Below are positions 40,036 to 47,945 of a stretch of DNA of 50,228 nucleotides, piece by piece. How positions within the stretch are numbered: position 1 is the stretch's first letter; every line of letters begins with the position of its first letter. The stretch comes from G963674685 sp964591275. Lineage in GTDB: Bacteria > Lernaellota > Lernaellaia > JACKCT01. Location of the stretch: assembly GCA_964591275.1 (NCBI GenBank), contig CAZQAE010000039.1, positions 1-50,228 of the forward strand, written 5' to 3'. Under the pieces are notes generated by a model. That model ran no database searches. It saw only the letters and a program-made list of their open reading frames with translations, and was not told where the DNA came from. A program made the translations under genes and the position numbers.

Positions 40036-42134
40036 TTGCGACCGAGAATTTCAAGAAGGTCGGCGCCGAAAAAATGCTGGACCGTTTTGCTCCATGGATC
40101 ATTTTCGCCGCTGTGCTGATGTTTTGCCTGCCCATCTTTTCCAGGATGGACGGGTTCGCGGGCGCAGATGCAAAAAGGCAGTCACGGGCGCTTGGAACCC
40201 TATATGAGTTTGAACACGCGCGCATGGCGCTCGTTGAGTTTGGCGGACCGGCGCTATGGTCGCCGTATTGCGACGGCGGTTATCCGGCGATAAAAAATCC
40301 GACCAACCTTGCTTTTTCTCCTCTGATTATTCCCGCGCTTGTTTTCGGTTCGCTCGTTGGCCTGAAAATTCTCATTGTTTTCGCCACGTGGATCGGCGCG
40401 TGGGGAGTTTTTTTACTGGCGAGAAGATTTTTAAAGCTTAGAGCCCCCGGCGCATTCTTTTCCGCGCTGGCATTCGCTTTTTCCGGCTGGCTTCCTGCGC
40501 TGGCCCTGCAAGGGCAGCCTAATATTTTATTGATGATGAGCCCGATCGTCATGTACCTGGCGCTCGGCGCGAGCACATCGCCATCAAAGATTGCCGGCGC
40601 CGGACTTATCCTCGGCCTTCTTATTTTGTCCGGACCGCATCTGATTGCGCCGCTGTTGTACTTTCTGATTATCACATCCGCTTTTTTTTACATTAACCAC
40701 ACGCAGGTGGAAAATACCGGGCGATTGAGGATCAATCTTGTCGCATTGGCCCTGCTGGTTTTCGTGTCGCTTCCCTTGTCGTTTAACGAACTTGTTCCGG
40801 CCTGGATTCGCGTATGCGTTGCGCTGGGATTCGCGGCCTATCTCTTCGAACTTTCCCTTACGCGCAATCTGATTCGCCCTTGCGCTCCGGCCCTGATCGC
40901 CGTTGGCGTCATCCTGGTGATTTCCTTTGGCGTCGGCTACGGGCGAATCGGATCCTCGCTCGAACTTATTCGCGATGCCAAGGCCTGGAAACTGGTCACC
41001 GAAGGCCCATTCGAAGAGCGCGAAGTCGAAGAAAAAAGACCGGATGAGTTCTATACTCTGACTCAACTGGCGAAATCCATCAATGGCAAAAAGCAGGCGG
41101 AGCCAAGCCCGGACAAAGTGAAATCGACTTATGGATACCTGGGCATCACGTGGCCTGTCTTCCTATGCTTTGCTGCGGGCGCTTATGTTTATCGGCGACG
41201 ATTCGCATCCTTTCTGCTTTCATTGTTTATCGCGGCGCTGATTTGCCTGGGGCCGAACCTGCCCCTGGATTTTCATCATTTGTTTGTTCGCGGAATCCCC
41301 TTCTTCGATCTGGTGCATGACCCGTTTAAGCACTTCAGCTTTTTCATTGTCTTTTTCATGGCGCTGATGAGCGGGGGCGCGGTCGATTGGGTTCTGGCTA
41401 AAATCAACAGGCGCTGGCTACAGACGCCGGTGATTGTCGGCGCTTTTCTAATACTTGTTTTTCCATTTCTTTGTCATCGGGCCTATTACCGTAGCGCCTA
41501 TGAAGTTTCGCTTCCGAAGCTTGAGCGAGCCGGCGATTTTTATTGGACGGCGCCGGCGCCGGTCGATGTTCTTGAAAATGAAAACTGGCCTGTCGCGGCC
41601 GCTTATAAGGAGATTTTCTTCAGGCGCAAAGCCGCCGGGGTTTTTGCTTTTCAGGATCGCTATCAATACAAGAGTCTTGATCCGATGCTGAATATGTTGC
41701 GCCATACGGGAACGATGGATTGCCCGCAGCCCTTTGAATTGGCGATAAAAACTGAGCCTCGTTATTGGGTGATGCCGGACGACAGCCTCAAACCGTACGC
41801 GCACTACCGGGGTGAAGCGTATTTTTACGAAGCGCAAAATAAGGTGCTTGGCTATCGGATTGCAGGCAATGCCTTGTCTTATGAAGTGGATGTGAAGCAG
41901 GGCGGGCTTCTGACGGTGAATCAGAACTACGACAAGGATTTCACGGTTCATTCCGGTGAATTGACCGAAAGCGGCGGAAAGCTCGCCGCCTTGCTGCCGG
42001 AACCGGGGCGCTATACCGTCAAATTTGTCTATCGCCCCACGAAGGTGATTCTTCGATTCTGTATTTCGGGATTGCTGTGCCTGATTCTGTCCGCATATTT
42101 AGCGTTGCCGCTAGTGCGGAAAAGGCGGAAATAA
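40032..42134 (+). CDS. Polytopic membrane protein (YfhO / GT-C-like)
   Basis: The product is 700 residues, and its ATG overlaps the preceding stop. About 11-13 membrane segments are spread through 20-470 and one more is at the end (about 675-693). The first periplasmic loop after helix 1 has acidic MDGFAGADAKRQ and SPYCDGGYPAIKNPTNLAFSP, as in YfhO and other GT-C-type glycosyltransferases that use polyprenyl-phosphate sugars. A soluble beta-rich domain lies at 500-665. Coupling to the radical SAM gene suggests that both modify the same envelope lipid or glycan; that is inference. Confidence 0.7.
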   Translation: MIATENFKKVGAEKMLDRFAPWIIFAAVLMFCLPIFSRMDGFAGADAKRQSRALGTLYEFEHARMALVEFGGPALWSPYCDGGYPAIKNPTNLAFSPLIIPALVFGSLVGLKILIVFATWIGAWGVFLLARRFLKLRAPGAFFSALAFAFSGWLPALALQGQPNILLMMSPIVMYLALGASTSPSKIAGAGLILGLLILSGPHLIAPLLYFLIITSAFFYINHTQVENTGRLRINLVALALLVFVSLPLSFNELVPAWIRVCVALGFAAYLFELSLTRNLIRPCAPALIAVGVILVISFGVGYGRIGSSLELIRDAKAWKLVTEGPFEEREVEEKRPDEFYTLTQLAKSINGKKQAEPSPDKVKSTYGYLGITWPVFLCFAAGAYVYRRRFASFLLSLFIAALICLGPNLPLDFHHLFVRGIPFFDLVHDPFKHFSFFIVFFMALMSGGAVDWVLAKINRRWLQTPVIVGAFLILVFPFLCHRAYYRSAYEVSLPKLERAGDFYWTAPAPVDVLENENWPVAAAYKEIFFRRKAAGVFAFQDRYQYKSLDPMLNMLRHTGTMDCPQPFELAIKTEPRYWVMPDDSLKPYAHYRGEAYFYEAQNKVLGYRIAGNALSYEVDVKQGGLLTVNQNYDKDFTVHSGELTESGGKLAALLPEPGRYTVKFVYRPTKVILRFCISGLLCLILSAYLALPLVRKRRK

Positions 42135-42164
42135 ACTACTGACATTTGGAAACGAATTGCCTTG

Positions 42165-42563
42165 TCAGGGGGTCAGGACAAAGTGGCGCGTCTGATCGCT
42201 GAAAATGACGGTCAGCTTTCTGAGTTCTGCGCGGGTGATAAGGCCCAGGCCGAAACTCTTATGACGCAGGACCATTCCGGTTTCGTATCGCCCTTTGGGT
42301 GAATAATTCACGGCATCCTCTTCGTTGAGCGAAAGCTGCGTGACCTTGCGTGTTTTCGATTGCCGGGTCGCTTTGTCAATCATCTCCCGGGGGATTTTAA
42401 TCGCTCCTGGGGGACGATAATTGTGCACCGCGTGGCACGCCAAGCATTCCACCTTTTTCGGCTTGTTGTCCACCATCGCTATAACGACGTGAGAGCGTAC
42501 GGATTTGCATTTTCCGCACCGACTGTCCACTTCTCCTCCGACCTCGAAAACCTTCCTTGCCAT
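42165..42563 (-). CDS. Small zinc-ribbon protein with UvrD/CarD-like SH3 tail
   Basis: ATG 42563 is chosen (MARKVFEVGGEVDSRCGKCK); the product is 132 residues. Its N-terminal part has two CxxC pairs (CGKC and CLAC) typical of a zinc ribbon. CLACH resembles a heme motif, but there is no signal peptide, so it is a zinc site. The C-terminal part, GMVLRHKSFGLGLITRAELR then VIFSDQTRHFVL, matches the GxxVxHxxFGxG beta-barrel found at the end of UvrD/PcrA helicases and in CarD-like proteins, a nucleic-acid or RNA-polymerase contact. A transcription- or repair-linked role is likely. No strong ribosome site is visible. Confidence 0.65.
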   Translation of the reverse strand: MARKVFEVGGEVDSRCGKCKSVRSHVVIAMVDNKPKKVECLACHAVHNYRPPGAIKIPREMIDKATRQSKTRKVTQLSLNEEDAVNYSPKGRYETGMVLRHKSFGLGLITRAELRKLTVIFSDQTRHFVLTP

Positions 42564-42627
42564 AGTGTCTGTCTCATCTTTTGTTTTTAAAATTACGCCC
42601 AATCAAGGGGGAACTGAGAAGCATACA

Positions 42628-43737
42628 CTATCGTAGCGTTTTCGACAATTCCCCCTGCCTGAAATCCGGTATCCAACGATTGTCCATGTACCAGTCCATT
42701 GTTTTCTCGAATCCGACGAAGAAGTTCGGATGCTTAAAAACAAAGCCGGCGCTTTGCAGTTTTTCGGTGGAATAAACAAAGTCGCGGTCACCGTAGCCCA
42801 CCCAATCGAAATCGAAGCGAGGCTTGAGGACATCGACGATATCGCCTTTGTCGATGAGTTTCCGCCATGTTTTCTTCATTATTCCGTTGAGCGGCGTGGC
42901 GGCAAAACCCGGAAGGCTGCCGAGGCTCATGATGAGCGGTTTCCACACGGCAGGGATGTATGGAAGGGTTCCATAGCGTTTGAGACCGAATCGCTTGATA
43001 AAAACATCGAATGCGTTTTCAAGTCTGACGGGGGCATGGTCCGCCACATTGAAGGATTGGCCGATGGCGTCATCATGGGAAAGCAGAAATACAGTCGCCC
43101 TGGCCACATCCTCCACGTGAACCAGGTGCGTCAGCGGACCGCCGTCAACCACGGGGAAGCCCTTGATGGGACTGGCTATTCGAATAACGGACATGAGCGT
43201 CGCGAACATTGCCAGCCCATAGGCTGCGCGGGGTCCGTAAACCAGCGTCGGACGCAATGCGCTCACGCGCAGTCCACTTTGACTGTGATGTCTGAAAGCC
43301 GTTTGTTCCGACAGCCACTTGGAGCGTTCGTAGTTATTATGAGGATTCTTCGGCGCGTCCTCGAAAATGGGAACGTCCTTTTGCCTGCCGTACACTCCGA
43401 CCGTGCTCACGAGGATGAGGCGCTGAACGCCGGCTTCGACGCTTGCGCTGCAAACGATTTCCGTTCCAGCGACGTTGACCTTGTCGAGAAGTTCGCGAGG
43501 CGCGCCAAGATCGAAAATTGCAGCGCAATGGATTAGGGCTTCCACATGGTTAAGAACGCGTCGAAACTGGTCGAAGTCGGTGATGTCGGCGGGTCGGTAT
43601 TCGATGCCAAGCTCACAAAATTCATCGGGAGATGTCTCGCCAAGGTCGGAGGCGATCACCTCGTGGCCCGATTCGCGAAGCTTAACGACGACCTCGCGAC
43701 CGACCAATCCACAGGCGCCTGTGACAAGGACTTTCAT
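42628..43737 (-). CDS. NAD(P)-dependent epimerase/dehydratase (extended SDR)
   Basis: The product is 369 residues from ATG 43737. The Rossmann motif is TGACGLVG near the N-terminus, with VSTVGVYG and the catalytic Tyr-Lys in NNYERSKWLSEQ. RPTLVYGPR and the late SFNVADHAP segment are usual for extended SDRs, here nearest the 3-beta-hydroxysteroid dehydrogenase / NAD-sugar epimerase branch. The last 90 residues form an unusually long C-terminal substrate lobe. Substrate is not predictable. It lies 73 bp from the aminopeptidase gene on the same strand. Confidence 0.88.
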   Translation of the reverse strand: MKVLVTGACGLVGREVVVKLRESGHEVIASDLGETSPDEFCELGIEYRPADITDFDQFRRVLNHVEALIHCAAIFDLGAPRELLDKVNVAGTEIVCSASVEAGVQRLILVSTVGVYGRQKDVPIFEDAPKNPHNNYERSKWLSEQTAFRHHSQSGLRVSALRPTLVYGPRAAYGLAMFATLMSVIRIASPIKGFPVVDGGPLTHLVHVEDVARATVFLLSHDDAIGQSFNVADHAPVRLENAFDVFIKRFGLKRYGTLPYIPAVWKPLIMSLGSLPGFAATPLNGIMKKTWRKLIDKGDIVDVLKPRFDFDWVGYGDRDFVYSTEKLQSAGFVFKHPNFFVGFEKTMDWYMDNRWIPDFRQGELSKTLR

Positions 43738-43810
43738 GGTTTTCGGTTCAGCGGGAGGCGACGCGCGGGCCGCTCCCCGCTATGCTCCGTTCACTGATTT
43801 TGTAAAAAAA

Positions 43811-44968
43811 TCATTTCTTCTTTTTTGCGGCCTGCTGCAAAAGAAACTTTTCAGCGGCCTGGCGCTCTTTCGGCGGATTCAGATCGAGCAGTGATTTGGC
43901 AACGAAAATGCCCTTGTGGTGTATCAACTTGTTGTCGAAAAAAATGTCGCCGTCTCCGGTGAGAATTTTCACCATGTCCCAATGAATCGCCGAGGGATTG
44001 CCGTTGGGCGCCTCGTCGTAACAACGGCCCGGGGTGAAGTGAAAGGACCCGAAGATTTTTTCATCGAAGAGAGTGTTGCGCATGGGTTGGCGGATGTTCG
44101 CGTTTGTGCCGATGGCGAATTCGCCGATGTAACGCGCTCCGGCGTCCGTGTCCAGAATGTCGTTTAAGGCTTTGTCCATGCCGGGGCTCGTGGCTTTGAC
44201 GATCTTGCCCTTTTCAAATTCCAGGCGAATATCGGTAAATTCCTTGCCCTGATAAACCGTCGGCGTGTTGAAGGTCAAAAAGCCGTTGACACTGGTCTTG
44301 ACCGGCGCCGTGAAAACCTCTCCGTCGGGCACGTTGCGGTCGCCGAAGCAGGAGATCGCCGGGATGCCCTTGATGGAAAACTCCAGGTCCGTATCGCTCG
44401 CTTTAATTTTGACCCTATCCGTTTTTTCCATGAGACGCACCAGCTTCTCCTGGCGTTTCTTCAGGCCGGCGTAATCGAAGATTGTGGCGTTATAATAAAA
44501 GTCCTCAAATTCTTCCAGGCTCATCTTCGCATCTTGCGCCACGCCGTGCGTGGGGAGGTGCGTGACCACCCATCGCGTCGTGTTCACGCGTTGGTCGAGA
44601 ATTTTGTGCATGGTGCGGGCGTTGGTCACGTAACTCTTCTGGTTCGCGTTGGCCATGGACATGGTGTTGTCCTGCGCGCGCACGCCGATGAACACATCCG
44701 CTTTTTTCATCAGATCGAGCTGGAGTTTGGGAAAGTGCTTGAGCTGATCTTCATTGGCCAAGTTGAGAAAATCCCTTTCCATGTCCGGATCCGAAATCTG
44801 GTATTCCACGTGTATCGCCCCGCGCTTCAGGCATTGCTTGTGCAGTTCCCTGAGCATGGGCAGCGTTCCGGCGCCAATGCCTTTTAGAACAACGAAGTCG
44901 CCTTTTTTCACATTCGTTGAGTATTCCACCAACACTTTCGCTAGTTCCGCAATACGTGGATCGGCCAT
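43811..44968 (-). CDS. M29-family aminopeptidase
   Basis: ATG 44968 has AAGGAGA upstream and gives MADPRIAELAKVLVEYS; the product is 385 residues. The motif AIGTNANIRQPM (near 292-303), GSFHFTPGRCYDEAPNG and AIHWDMV match the thermophilic-type M29 metallopeptidases, in which Glu, His, Tyr and Asp residues bind two metals. Members remove N-terminal residues and are cytoplasmic. The Lys-rich end (AAKKKK) is a small extension. Neighbouring dapA on the same strand may be co-transcribed (76 bp gap). Confidence 0.88.
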   Translation of the reverse strand: MADPRIAELAKVLVEYSTNVKKGDFVVLKGIGAGTLPMLRELHKQCLKRGAIHVEYQISDPDMERDFLNLANEDQLKHFPKLQLDLMKKADVFIGVRAQDNTMSMANANQKSYVTNARTMHKILDQRVNTTRWVVTHLPTHGVAQDAKMSLEEFEDFYYNATIFDYAGLKKRQEKLVRLMEKTDRVKIKASDTDLEFSIKGIPAISCFGDRNVPDGEVFTAPVKTSVNGFLTFNTPTVYQGKEFTDIRLEFEKGKIVKATSPGMDKALNDILDTDAGARYIGEFAIGTNANIRQPMRNTLFDEKIFGSFHFTPGRCYDEAPNGNPSAIHWDMVKILTGDGDIFFDNKLIHHKGIFVAKSLLDLNPPKERQAAEKFLLQQAAKKKK

Positions 44969-45044
44969 CGGATTCTCCTTTATTTTCCATTGGACAAAGG
45001 TACACAAACCACGAACCGTACACTAAGTCAACGAATGTTCGGCG

Positions 45045-45935
45045 TCAATTCCCGGATAAAAATCCCGCCTGCCGAAGCACATCTTCGAGCCGCGCAAGGT
45101 TGGCGCCGGTCATGGGCGTCAGCGGCAATCTCATCGCCGGATCGATTTTGCCCAGCAGCCCCAGAGCGGCCTTGACCGGGATCGGATTGGTTTCAAAGAA
45201 CATGGCCTGGATCACCGGCCACATCTTGTGAAACAAATCCTTCGCATCGTCGCGGCGGCCCTCGGTCCAGGCGTCGTAAATCGCCGCCATTCGCGCCGGC
45301 ATCACGTTCGATGTTACGGAAATCAATCCATGGGCACCCACGGCCAGCAGTGGCAAATAGAGGCCGTCTTCACCGGAAAGGACGGTAAAATCCGGTCGGG
45401 CCGATAAGATGCACATGCTGTTTTCAACCGATCCGGATGCCTCCTTGATGCCGATGATGTTGTCAATTTCAGCCAGTTTCAAAACGGTGGCCGGGGCGAT
45501 GGACGAGGCGGTTCGTCCGGGAACGTTATAAAGTATGACCGGCAAATCAACGGCCTGCGCGACGGCTGAAAAATGTTGGATCATCCCGTCCTGCGTGGGC
45601 TTGTTGTAATAGGGCGCCACGAGCATCACCGCGTCGACGCCGTCTTCGCACGCTTCCAATGATCTTTTTATCGACGAGTCAGTGCTGTTGGTTCCGGTTC
45701 CGGCGATCACGGGGACGGCGCCGCTTGCGGCTTCGACAACCGCGCGCACGATACCCCGGCGTTCCTCATCGCCAAGCGTGGCCGCTTCGCCGGTGCTGCC
45801 GCAGGGCACGAGTCCGTCAATGCCAGCTTCGATCTGCTCGACGACAAGTCGCCGAAGGGCTGCGTAGTCCACGCCCTCCGGTCCGAAGGGAGTAACCAGA
45901 GCGGTCATGCATCCTTTGAAACGTTCGTGCTTCAT
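45045..45935 (-). CDS. dapA: 4-hydroxy-tetrahydrodipicolinate synthase
   Basis: The product is 296 residues from ATG 45935 with AGAGGAC upstream. The TIM-barrel features are complete: GSTGEA (46-51), Y136 in LYNVPGRT, R141, and the Schiff-base Lys164 in IGIKEASG. It condenses pyruvate with aspartate semialdehyde in lysine and diaminopimelate synthesis. The length and motifs are those of a true DapA. Other DapA-fold aldolases exist, but the GSTGEA and YNVPGRT set favours DapA. It is not clustered with other lysine genes. Confidence 0.9.
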   Translation of the reverse strand: MKHERFKGCMTALVTPFGPEGVDYAALRRLVVEQIEAGIDGLVPCGSTGEAATLGDEERRGIVRAVVEAASGAVPVIAGTGTNSTDSSIKRSLEACEDGVDAVMLVAPYYNKPTQDGMIQHFSAVAQAVDLPVILYNVPGRTASSIAPATVLKLAEIDNIIGIKEASGSVENSMCILSARPDFTVLSGEDGLYLPLLAVGAHGLISVTSNVMPARMAAIYDAWTEGRRDDAKDLFHKMWPVIQAMFFETNPIPVKAALGLLGKIDPAMRLPLTPMTGANLARLEDVLRQAGFLSGN

Positions 45936-46163
45936 GTCGTCCTCTGTTGCAATGGTGAATTCATTTTTCCGGCGCTCCGGGGCCAACCAGCTTGTCGTAA
46001 AATGTGAATTGTTTCAAGACCGGATTGCGCCGTGCGTGCGTCACCACTCGGTTTGTCATTGACAGTTGGAAGCTGGAGGCTTGTCGCCGGTCGGGTTTTG
46101 GTGGAAACTAGGCAAGGAGTGACGCGTAACTTTCAACTTTCCATTTCACGAGAGGCCATAGCG

Positions 46164-47837
46164 ATGGGCGACCAATACATTTTCAACATGATGGGGCTTA
46201 GCAAGTTCTACGGGAAGACGAAGGTTTTAAGCGATATCAACCTGAGCTTCTATCCCGGAGCAAAAATCGGCGTAGTGGGCGAAAACGGCGCGGGCAAGTC
46301 AACGCTGTTAAAAATCATGGCCGGATTGGACGAGGATTTTCAGGGCCATGCGGAGATCGTCAAAACCTTCAAGGCCGGGATTGTTTTCCAGGAGCCGGAT
46401 CTGGACATGGACCTGACGGTGAGGCAGACCCTGGAGAGCGCCTTCGGCGAAACCCAGGAGATGCTCAGCGAATACAACAGCATCTCCGATAGCATGGCCG
46501 AGCCCATGGAGGCCGACGAGATGGAGCGCGCCCTGGAACGCATGGGCGAATTGCAGGACAAGCTTGAAGCCGCGGACGCCTACAATCTGGATACGCAAAT
46601 CGATATCGCCTCCAACGCCCTGTGCTTGCCTGAGGACGAGCGGGAGATTGTCACCCTAAGCGGCGGCGAAAAACGGCGTGTGGCCCTGTGCAAGGCCCTT
46701 CTCGAAAAGCCTGACCTTCTCCTTCTGGACGAACCCACCAACCACTTGGACGCCGAAACGGTGGGCTGGCTGGAAGAGCAGCTTCGCGATTATCCGGGGA
46801 CGGTCATCATCGTCACGCATGATCGGTACTTTCTGGACAACATCACCAAGTGGATTCTGGAACTGGAGAACGGCCACGGCATTCCCTATGAGGGGAATTA
46901 TTCTGCCTGGCTGGAACAGAAGTTGGAGCGGCTGATGCACGGCGAGAAATCTGAAAGCCCGCGCCAACGAGCCATGAAACGGGAACTGGCCTGGATCCGC
47001 ATGAGCAACAAAAACCGATCCGAACTGACGCGCAACCGATTGATCGAATTCGAAAAACTCTTAGCCGAGCGCAGCGCCCTGCAGGACGGCGACCGCAACG
47101 TGATTCAGATTGCCCCCGGTCCGCCACTCGGGGACATGGTTGTCGAAGTAAGCGGCGTCGCCAAGGGGTACGACGACCTTCTCTTTTCCGATCTGAACTT
47201 CCAGGTGCCGAAGGGTGCGGTGGTTGGGCTCATCGGACCCAACGGGACCGGCAAGACCACCTTGTTCAAACTGATTACGGGCGACGAGAAGCCTGACGAG
47301 GGAGAGGTGCGGGTCGGCTCCAGCGTGAAGCTGTCCTATGTGGACCAGGAGCGATTGTCCATCGAACCCGGATCGGGGCTGGTGGAGGCCTTCGGCGGAG
47401 AGGGCGCCGAGGTTCTTGTTGGGAAGCGGGCGGTGCCTGTGCGCCAATACCTGTCCTGGTTCGGCTTCAGCGGCTCGAGTCAGCAGAAGACGGTGGACAA
47501 TCTTTCCGGCGGGGAGCGCAACCGGTTTCACATGGCGAAGACGCTGATGGTGGGGGGCAATGTTCTGCTCCTGGACGAACCGACCAACGACCTGGATGTG
47601 GGCACCCTTCGCATGCTGGAGGACGCCATTCTGGATTTTGCCGGGTGCGCCCTGGTTATCAGCCATGACCGCTTTTTCTTGGACCGGGTTTGCACGCACC
47701 TCCTGGTTTTTGAAGGAGAGCAAAGGGTGCGGTGGTTCACCGGCAACTATCAGGACTACGAGACCTGGTACAAAAAGGAAACCGGCGGCGACCTGTATAG
47801 AAACCGGCGAAACCGGTATCGAAAGCTCGTAAAATAA
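46164..47837 (+). CDS. ettA: Energy-dependent translational throttle protein EttA (ABC-F)
   Basis: ATG 46164 (MGDQYIFNMMGLSKFYG) gives 557 residues, close to the 555 of E. coli EttA; earlier codons would add 44 unrelated residues. Two ABC domains are complete: GENGAGKST, LSGGEKRRVALCKALL and LLLLDEPTNHLD in the first, GPNGTGKTT, LSGGERNRFHMAKTL and LLLDEPTNDLD in the second. The interdomain linker contains the basic SPRQRAMKRELAWIRMS segment typical of ABC-F proteins. EttA binds the ribosomal E site and gates early elongation by energy state. The arm and C-terminus (TGNYQDYETWYKKETG) fit EttA rather than the resistance ABC-F types. Confidence 0.93.
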   Translation: MGDQYIFNMMGLSKFYGKTKVLSDINLSFYPGAKIGVVGENGAGKSTLLKIMAGLDEDFQGHAEIVKTFKAGIVFQEPDLDMDLTVRQTLESAFGETQEMLSEYNSISDSMAEPMEADEMERALERMGELQDKLEAADAYNLDTQIDIASNALCLPEDEREIVTLSGGEKRRVALCKALLEKPDLLLLDEPTNHLDAETVGWLEEQLRDYPGTVIIVTHDRYFLDNITKWILELENGHGIPYEGNYSAWLEQKLERLMHGEKSESPRQRAMKRELAWIRMSNKNRSELTRNRLIEFEKLLAERSALQDGDRNVIQIAPGPPLGDMVVEVSGVAKGYDDLLFSDLNFQVPKGAVVGLIGPNGTGKTTLFKLITGDEKPDEGEVRVGSSVKLSYVDQERLSIEPGSGLVEAFGGEGAEVLVGKRAVPVRQYLSWFGFSGSSQQKTVDNLSGGERNRFHMAKTLMVGGNVLLLDEPTNDLDVGTLRMLEDAILDFAGCALVISHDRFFLDRVCTHLLVFEGEQRVRWFTGNYQDYETWYKKETGGDLYRNRRNRYRKLVK

Positions 47838-47848
47838 AGGGTCGGGAC

Positions 47849-47878
47849 GGCGGCGTGGAGCAGAAATGAATCGCCGCC
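47849..47878 (+). terminator. Possible hairpin after ettA
   Basis: GGCGGCG (47849-47855) pairs with CGCCGCC (47872-47878) over a 16-nt loop, 12 bp past the ettA stop. No U-tract follows. Confidence 0.3.
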
Positions 47879-47913
47879 TTCGTATCGCTTGCTAATGGCT
47901 GTTTGTCTTTTTT

Positions 47914-47931
47914 AAATCCCCGCCGGGATTT
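47914..47931 (+). promoter_or_regulatory. Hairpin just upstream of the lipase-like gene's ribosome site
   Basis: AAATCCC-CGCC-GGGATTT is a perfect 7-bp stem, preceded by TTTTTT and followed within four bases by GGGAGG, the ribosome site for ATG 47946. It may protect or gate the mRNA. Confidence 0.4.
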
Positions 47932-47945
47932 ACCGGGAGGTCGAA

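Noticed and set aside
42430..42450. CLACH in the zinc-ribbon protein as a heme c site
   Set aside because: No signal peptide, and the CxxC pair partners an upstream CGKC as zinc ligands.
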